The translations under genes and the position numbers were made by a program. A DNA stretch of 64,000 nucleotides, taken from Malania oleifera (lineage: Eukaryota > Streptophyta > Magnoliopsida > Santalales > Ximeniaceae). Below the pieces are notes generated by a model that worked only from the letters and a program-made list of their open reading frames with translations, searched no databases and was not told the origin of the DNA. Positions 55,136 through 64,000 of the stretch are shown here, one piece after another; positions within the stretch are counted from its first letter, which is position 1, and every line of letters begins with the position of its first letter. The stretch covers positions 427,501 to 491,500 of the forward strand of contig NC_080424.1 of the NCBI RefSeq assembly GCF_029873635.1. Direction: 5' to 3'.

Positions 55136-55556
55136 CTGAAAGCAAATTATAAGTAGTGTTCGAGTGTTGGATATGTGAAAAATGTAATAATTTTAAACAT
55201 GCAGGAGCATGTGGACGTTAATATTATATATGGGGAATGAATGGAAAAAGGGGATAATGGATGATTGGGAGAGATTGGGCTATCCGAATTCCAAACCCAC
55301 AATACCTGAGCAGGAGTGTTGAAATCTCCCACGTCAGCACATCATCCGCCACCTCATACTCCCTGCCCTATAGAACACCACTATCAGATTACACATTTAT
55401 TAATTCATATATATATATATATATATAGCCCCACACACACGCACCACACGCTACACTCTCCAATTCTCACCACCGCTGCGCGAGTACCCTCTCCCCCTCC
55501 AGACTAACGTTGCATTCATCTATCAATTAAACTAAGATAAGATTAGATTAGATTAG
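54851..55556 (+). promoter_or_regulatory. LHCB5 promoter and 5' leader region
   Basis: About 700 bp between the upstream gene and LHCB5. A TATA box candidate lies in the (TA)n run at 55409-55428, about 130 bp before the ATG. A CCAAT-type motif (reversed, GATTGGG, 55263-55269), an I-box-like GGATAA (55252-55257) and an ACGT-core CCACGTCAGC (55329-55338) are arranged as in light-regulated LHC promoters. The 5' leader carries repeated GATTAGATTAGATTAG just before the ATG. A (TG)n repeat is at 55105-55131. Assignment is by motif and position only. Confidence 0.5.
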
Positions 55557-58024
<2,468 letters not shown>

Positions 58025-58614
58025 ACTCTCTCATCTCATCCATTCTCCTTTTTTATCAGATCTCTCAAAAGACCTCCATCCATGAACTTTTCCTTTCATT
58101 TAATTTGAAGCTAGCTACCTATCTAGGTATGCATGTAAACCTGTAAACTTCTCAGTAACTCTTAATTATAATTAATCTGCACTTCATCCATCATGAAAAT
58201 GAAATCCCAACTGCACGAAACACATGGTGTGTCTGCATGAGCGTTTATTTCCTATCACAAGCCAACCGTAGATTGTATGATATTTTAGAACCACATTCAA
58301 TCATCAGTCAATTCAAATTTGCAGAGCTGACACAAAAAAAATTATATGGGATTAGCTACCTAGGGAGCACTGCCATAAACATTTACTCAAAAATATATAT
58401 GCTATTATATATTTAAATATATATGGTTTGTCCAAACAGAGTATTAACCAATCCTATTGTTGGCAAATATTACAGTCCAATACTAGCGCTATGGTCTGTC
58501 TAGGTCATTTCAAAGAGAGAGAGATATGCCTGACCATTGGAACCCCATGATCCATAAACCTGATGTTTAACTGCTAATCCGGGAAATAAATTGAACATGG
58601 ATTGGGTCTGAAGC
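58025..58614. other. Intergenic space between convergent genes
   Basis: Holds the LHCB5 3' UTR (from 58025, end not fixed) and the 3' UTR of the GRAM-domain gene from the other side. No ORF or element recognised. Confidence 0.5.
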
Positions 58615-58824
58615 TTAGTGCTGCCGCATTCTCCCAGCAGGTTCACCACCAGTGCTATATTGTAGAGCTCTGCTTAAATTCTCAACTGCCTTCTTGTAGG
58701 ATATAAACCCCATAAACCAAAGTTCATGGCCGTCTTTTGTCACAATCTGAATGTACTTTTCCGAAGGGTTCAACCTATTTGTCAAAGGATTCACTGCTCT
58801 CAACTGATCAAGTTGTACCAGGAC
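58615..58824 (-). CDS. Last exon of a GRAM-domain (GEM-like/ABA-responsive) protein gene
   Basis: On the minus strand, after an acceptor TGTGTAG at 58825 and above, 69 codons read VLVQLDQLRAVNPLTNRLNP and then SEKYIQIVTKDGHELWFMGF, ISYKKAVENLSRALQ, ending RMRQH and stop (58617-58615). This is the C-terminal half of the GRAM domain in the plant GEM-like family, where the run AVNPxxNxxNPSEKYIQ...W-FMGF is conserved. These proteins bind membranes/phosphoinositides and some are ABA-induced. The GRAM N-terminal half and the earlier exon(s) are not visible between 58830 and 64000, so they lie beyond the window or are lost. Confidence 0.75.
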   Translation of the reverse strand, partial: VLVQLDQLRAVNPLTNRLNPSEKYIQIVTKDGHELWFMGFISYKKAVENLSRALQYSTGGEPAGRMRQH

Positions 58825-58829
58825 CTACA

Positions 58830-59166
58830 CATTAATGATGCATTTCAGAAGTCTGCTGCAAATCCAGATAAGAGCTTAAAAGCAATAACTTCGCAAAAGG
58901 ATATCTACACAAAACCCACGCCTACAAACCACTCCTTGGACCAATTATAAATTTCAGCTTTCCACATACTGTTCCCGTGCCTACACCACTTATAAATTCC
59001 CCCATACCCCAAAACAGAAGTAGGAGAGCATGCCAGTAAAGTACAGCATACATAAAAATTTCTAAAATTTTCAAATGAGAATGGATAAAACAAACTCAAC
59101 TATCCAAAAATCATTGCCCGAAATTGTTAAATGTGCCCACTACAAAAAGGCACCAACTTTTGGAGG

Positions 59167-59205
<39 letters not shown>

Positions 59206-59689
59206 GTGCTTTAAAGGGACTGAAACAAACTTCCACCTGTACTGTCTCGCTCTCAAATTTTTAATTTGTTTCAGCACGCCTCATTCATCAATGGTCATTG
59301 TCAATAGCATATGGAGAAAACTCGATTCTTTGTGCATTTGTTGTTTATAACTTCTAATAGCAAAGAATATTTACTATTTTGCTAAATTGCCATTAAAACA
59401 GTGGCTTGTCGTCTTAGCAAGTATATAGTTAGTTTCTGTTACAAATTGAAAATTTAAACTAGGGTGCAAGCACACAATTTAAAAAAGTCAATTTGTCTCG
59501 AACAAAAGAAATATCAATCATGAGTAACAAATGAAAAATTTGATCATTGGGAAATGATACAAGTACATAATTTTAAAAAGTCAATTTGCCTCAAACAAAA
59601 GATATATCAATCACAAATAACAAATGAAAATTTGATCACTAGGCAACAAAGTTGGTTTCTATCTAAGCATTCTACGAACCATTTGCTAT
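58830..59689. other. Upstream intron of the GRAM gene, no exon recognised
   Basis: AT-rich, with (CA)n-(TA)n at 59167-59204 and a diverged ~92-bp tandem duplication (about 59464-59555 and 59556-59647) built around AAAAAGTCAATTTGCCTC-like sequence. If the GRAM gene is complete, this belongs to its last intron. Confidence 0.45.
59464..59647. repeat. Diverged ~92-bp tandem duplication
   Basis: Two adjacent units share GTCAATTTG(T/C)CTC(G/A)AACAAAAGA and ATATCAATCA, then ACAAATGAAAA and TTTGATCA(T/C)T, with about ten differences. Confidence 0.75.
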
Positions 59690-59863
59690 TGTTGAATAAT
59701 TGGATAAAATGGAAAACCAAACCTCAATGATAGGTCTCCCCCTCTCTATTTATAATATGTGTCAAATACTATACCAATGACCATAATACCCCAACTAACT
59801 CAAATTTACTAACAAAACTCTCACATATAATAATAATGCTAAATGACTAAATAACCATTAACA
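59690..59863 (-). repeat. LTR of the minus-strand copia remnant
   Basis: TG...CA ends, 174 bp, positioned just after the end of pol on the minus strand, with a TATA-like ATTTATAA near 59746-59755. Assignment is by position and ends; there is no partner LTR for comparison. Confidence 0.55.
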
Positions 59864-59895
59864 CTACCTTGAGCATATATATCATATACTCCTAA

Positions 59896-60620
59896 TGTAA
59901 CGTCCCAATTTGGGTCCGTTAGGGAGTACTGCGTCTCTCCTTCTCTACCTGGACTATACTAATGACTGGCCCCACAGACCAACACGTGTTATTTTCAGTG
60001 TGTTTTGTCCTCACTCACACACATTTTCTGAGAATACTTCCCAAAAGGTCACCGATCCCAAGATTACTCCAAGTCAATCACGCTTAACCGTGAAGTTCTT
60101 ATGGGAAGGCTCCCGAAAAAAAAATGTGCATCTTGTTGATATGGATAGTATATCTAATCCTTTTAAGTCTTTCTTCCACGGGGTATCACATTCTCCCCCA
60201 CTCACAGAACGCAATGTCCTCATTGCGAACCCACATTTCCAAATTCAGATGATGTGAATCTCATCACACTTCCGACTGAGTAATTGCTCTGATATTATTT
60301 TGTAACGCCCCAACCTGGGTCTGTCAGGGAGCACTGCGTCTCTCCTCCTCTACCTGGACCAGACAACAGAGGGAGCGAGCCTTATCGGACTAATGACTGG
60401 CCCCACAAACCAACACGTATCCTTTTCAGTGTGTTTTTTTCCTCACTCACACACTTCTTGAGAAAACTTCCCAGAAGGTCACCCATTTCAAGATTACTCC
60501 AAGTCGAGCATGTTTAACCGTGGAGTTCTTATGGGAAGGCTCCCGAAAAGAAAGGTGTACCTTATTGATATGGGTAGTAACATCTAATCTTTTTAAGCCT
60601 TTCTTCCACGGGGTATCACA
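59896..60620 (-). mobile_element. Cassandra TRIM, intact-looking, with target duplication
   Basis: LTRs at 59896-60190 (295 bp) and 60301-60620 (320 bp) surround a 110-bp internal domain. Perfect 5-bp target duplication CCTAA at 59891-59895 and 60621-60625. The reversed primer site GCTCTGATATTA is at 60286-60297 beside the right LTR, so the element reads on the minus strand. Both LTRs carry the 5S-like segment; the left LTR is shorter mainly because part of the CAGACAACAGGGGGCGG region is absent. Same family as 3808-5263. It is inserted in copia pol. Non-coding by nature; it would depend on other elements for movement. Confidence 0.95.
60469..60572 (-). ncRNA. 5S-rRNA-like segment in Cassandra LTR
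   Basis: On the minus strand the segment reads AGGTGTACC, then AACTCCACGGTTAAACATGC, then CTTGAAATGGGTGACCTTCT and GGGAAGT. This parallels the 5S rRNA internal promoter (A-box, intermediate element, C-box), with a few departures (AAACATGC for AAGCGTGC). Known in the family as a pol III promoter; activity of this diverged copy is unknown. Confidence 0.5.
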
Positions 60621-62680
60621 CCTAACTTGCTACAAATGAATTTCATACAAGCATCTCCCAAGACTTTAGTAAACAAAGCAAGCTAAAACTTAGACATCAC
60701 ATAAGTGGTTGTAATGAGCTTCTATACAAATTTCTCCTGAATAAAGTGGCAACAAACTTCAATGTGTTTTGTTCATTCATGGAAAACCAGGTTGAAGGCA
60801 ATAGGAATAGCAACTCAATTATCACATAGCAACTACATAGGTGGAGAATGTGAAAAACCTAGTTCTTTCAACATGTTCCTCAACTACACAAGTTCACATA
60901 GAGTGTGTGTCATAGCCCTATATTTTGACTCAACACTTCACTTGACACCACAATTGGTTTCTTACTTTTCCACGACAACATATTACCATCGACAAAGATA
61001 CAATACTCGATTGTAAATACTCGGTCAGAAGGTGACCCGACCCAATCTACATTTGCATATTCCTGAATATGAATATGTGACCCTGATCTTAATATAAGAG
61101 ACCTCTCCCTGGTGCACATTAAGATATCTCAAAATGCGAATTACTGCATCCCAATGTCTCGTTCTAGGGGAATCAACAAACAGACTCAACACTTGTTGTG
61201 AACGATATATATGGTCAACTGACTATGAGATAATTCAACTTTCCAACAAGTCTTTGGTACCTTCATAGGTTAGGCAACAAATCACCCATATTTGGCACTT
61301 TCTATTGGGATCCATGGGTGTATCAATAGGTTTAGATCTGAACAACCTCGTCTCATCTAAAAGATCAAAAGCATACTTCCTCTATAATAAAACAATTCTT
61401 ATACAAGACCTCTATACTTCTATACCTAAGAAGTACTTCAATGTTTCCAAGTCCTTGGTCTAAAACTTTATAGGAAAGCTTTAGGTCCTGAATGCCTCCA
61501 TCATTGTCACTAGAGATCACAATGTCATCCACATACACAGTAAGCAAAATCCTTCTGGGTGGGTATGATGATAAAATACAAAATGATCTACTACACACTT
61601 AAAGGCCAAATTAAAGTACTACAACACTAAATCAGTCAAATCATGCTTTAGGATATTGAAATGAATAGACGTATTGATGCAAGTATAGCAACTAGCGAGA
61701 ATGTCTCTGAATAATCCAAACCGTACACCTGAGCATATCCCTTGGCAACAAGGCAGGCCTTCAAATGAGCTAGAAAACCATTAGGATTGACTTTCAAATT
61801 GCACACCCAACAAAAACCAATCACAGACTAATCAAGAGGACGAAGTACCAAATCCCAAATATCATTATCATGTAGCGCACACGTCTCTTCAACTATTGCA
61901 ATCCTCCACCTAGAATGCAATAGGGCTTCAAAAATAGATAGTTGAAGAGTAATAGAAGACTGAATACTAATGAAACAATAATACGAGGGTGACAATAAAT
62001 CATAACAAAAAAAATTAGAGATTGGACGTTGGATACAAGTGTGTTTTCCTTTCTAAATAGCTATAGGAGGATCAACATCATGGGAAGTAAGATCATCTGA
62101 CAATGGAACTAGAGGCGCAATAGCAAAAGCTCAAGGAGGCTATCCTCCCTTGAGTCACCGTGTGTATACTTGCAAATTGGGATGATCCAAGCGATGAGGA
62201 CTCAAATTGGATGAAGAGTTAGGAGGATTGAATATATATAATAGGTTGTAATTTGGAAGGAAAGGCAAAGGAAGGAACACATCAAGGTCAACAAAACTCA
62301 AGAAATTAGGACAGTATGGTGTAGACTCAAAAAAAGTGACATCAGCAGAGACAAAGAATCGATGTAAAGTAGGCCTACAACATCGATATCTATTCTAAGT
62401 ATAGGAATAGCCTAGAAAAATACATTTGATAGCACGAGGATCCAAGTTAATAATTCCTGGAGTCAACTTATGGACAAAGGACACACAATCGAATATATGA
62501 GGAAGGGAGAACAAAAGAGCCTTAGGGAAGATAACTAAAGATGGAATTATACCACCAAGGACGGAAGATGCTTGTTGAAACGATTGATATTGTAGAAATC
62601 TTGAATAATCCTACTCTGATATAGTCACAGTACATTGTTCACTCAAACAAGTGACTAACAGGGGAACCATGCTTTTGGGA

Positions 62681-63120
62681 TTTGCAAACTCCATCCCTAC
62701 ACTCACAAACTTAGACCAATGATAACAAGATTAATTGTTGGAACAATCAAAACAACCACAAATAACATGACCCACCATGAACGAGTCGCAAATAAATCAA
62801 TACAAGGCTGCCACAACACCAAGAAACTTGGACACAATCCCAAGAAACCAGTACACATTACATAGCACTAGAACAAATGGAGCAACCACAAACAAGATGA
62901 ACCATCGAACTACCACGGATAAACCATCAACAAACTCATATACCACTGCCACAGCCTCACAAAAACAGCTTCAAGATACTAACCAATGGCCTTTACTAAC
63001 ATCAAACAACTAATAGATTACCACGAGCGCATGGTAAAAAAAAAAAAATTTGGATCTTTGAGCAAAACACATGCCCAACATCTAATTGGCTTGGTTCATA
63101 TGCATACATAACTAGTTGGG
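62681..63120. other. Repeat-flank sequence, no gene recognised
   Basis: ACAA/CCACAA-rich sequence (62740-62960) of low complexity. The plus-strand ORF at 62777-63013 has a biased Asn/Thr composition and no domain, so it is not called as a gene. Confidence 0.4.
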
Positions 63121-64000
63121 TTTAAATACGTATGAAATTATGTAGTTACGTAATTAAAATGGGCAGCCTGGTGCACAAAGCTCCCGTGTATGCGGGGTTT
63201 GGGGAAGGGGCGGACCACAATGGGTCTGTAGTTATGTAGTTATGTAATTAAACAACATAATTACGTAGTTAATATTATAATTTTAAAACATATGGACATA
63301 ATTTTATAATCATGGAAAATTCCATTTGAATATGTACGCATTGATTTGGTTTGATTTTCCAAACTAATTAATATGTATGCATGTATGTAATTACGTAACT
63401 AATTTTGTTTAGATATGTTCATAATTATATAGATATATATGTAAATAATGTATTAGTCACATATATCATTTGAAATTAAAATTCATATTTATGTAATGAA
63501 TGCTATTCGTTTAGATATGTTCATAATTATATAGATATATATGTAACTATTGTATTAGTCACATATATCATTTGAAATTAAAATTCATATTTATGTAATG
63601 AATTATATAACTCAGATATCTATGTACACAATTTTGTAATATATTGATAGTTTTGTTAATTACGTAATTATATGTACATAATTGGTTCATTTTGCTTATT
63701 AGTGTATGTAATTATGTAATTATAAGTGTACACAATTGGTTAGGTTCGTTTTTGCAAACTAATTAATATGCATGCATGTACGTAATTACGTAATTGGATG
63801 ATTAAGATATGTTTGTAATTTATAGATAGGCACGTGATTATAGTATTGGGTACAACTACCTTTTGAAATTAAACTATATAATTAATAACGAAATCAACAT
63901 TATAATTTGGAAATCTATATACATAATTTTGTAAATTATGTATACATAATTATGCAATTACGAGTGTATATGATTGGTTAGATTTGGTTATGCAAACAAA
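63121..64000. repeat. AT-rich region with TACGTA/TTACGTAA palindromes and a 102-bp duplication
   Basis: Repeated variants of GTAATTACGTAATTA and ATGTAGTTATGTAATTA occur throughout (63135-63270, 63385-63400, 63655-63720, 63775-63800, 63930-63965). A 102-bp unit starting TTTAGATATGTTCATAATTA is tandemly duplicated at 63408-63509 and 63510-63603, with few differences until the second copy ends. No coding signal. Possibly the interior of a foldback/MITE-like or satellite-like repeat; family unknown. Confidence 0.55.

Larger units (their letters stand above)
59690..62680 (-). mobile_element. Ty1/copia remnant, minus strand, with nested Cassandra
   Basis: Minus strand, from high to low coordinates: integrase C-terminal traces (FFESTPYCPNFLSF near 62325-62285), reverse transcriptase (about 62000-61400; ILLTVYVDDIVISSDND near 61555-61500) and RNase H (about 61100-60630; SPSDRVFTIEYCIFVDGNML near 61030-60970). 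Pol continues on the far side of the Cassandra at 59896-60620 to a 174-bp LTR at 59690-59863 (TGTTGAATAATT...ACCATTAACA). No second LTR was found on the right. Many breaks (roughly ten or more); old. Confidence 0.8.

Noticed and set aside
62777-63013. 78-codon Asn/Thr-rich ORF
   Set aside because: Composition follows an ACAA-rich low-complexity stretch; no start context or domain supports it.

Overview
This window is nuclear DNA from a flowering plant, most likely a eudicot tree or shrub with a repeat-rich genome. Three things point there: a five-exon gene for the photosystem II antenna protein CP26 (LHCB5), GT-AG introns throughout, and plant-type repeats (Ty3/gypsy and Ty1/copia elements, Cassandra and other TRIMs, LINEs, an RTE-type LINE, hAT transposons). 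I saw no bacterial or organellar genes. The species cannot be named from the sequence.

Host genes. (1) A small glycine-rich protein gene on the + strand has exon 1 at 12522-12669, exon 2 at 53556-53730 and exon 3 at 54754-54850. Splice sites and codon phases join cleanly into 139 codons, so intron 1 is about 40.9 kb and is filled with transposable elements. (2) LHCB5/CP26, + strand, 55557-58024, 296 codons, begins about 700 bp after gene 1 ends. (3) The last exon of a GRAM-domain (GEM-like/ABA-responsive family) gene lies on the - strand at 58615-58824, tail to tail with LHCB5. Its other exons are not visible.

Repeat layout. 1-7771: 3' part of a Tekay/Del-like Ty3/gypsy element, interrupted at 2035-5300 by an inverted LTR of its own family, which itself carries a composite Cassandra TRIM (3808-5263). 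7830-10628: a Ty1/copia remnant. 10660-11770: a gypsy LTR remnant. Inside the giant intron: LINE pieces (13.2-15.0, 15.6-17.35, 19.8-20.4, 24.5-24.95, 31.45-32.64 kb); a probable minus-strand Tat-type gypsy element spread over about 21.9-42.2 kb (gag at 40.6-42.2, RT at 36.5-37.3, integrase at 25.9-26.9, a 54-bp tandem array at 24.0-25.8, a possible antisense extra ORF at 21.9-23.7); a copia element with both LTRs and target duplications at 27090-31441; another gypsy remnant at 32.7-36.5 kb; a TRIM family with ~158-bp LTRs (38399-38995, 46500-47244 and remnants); a hAT-type element (42453-45672) that contains an RTE LINE; and a decayed hAT transposase gene (48746-50976) lying inside what looks like a LINE insertion (47804-52732). 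Right of the genes, 59690-62680 is a minus-strand copia remnant with an intact-looking Cassandra at 59896-60620. The final kilobase is AT-rich DNA with repeated TACGTA-type palindromes.

The most notable observations are the tiny gene stretched over 42 kb by transposon accumulation in one intron, and the Cassandra elements with 5S-rRNA-like promoters, one of them rearranged into a large inverted repeat.
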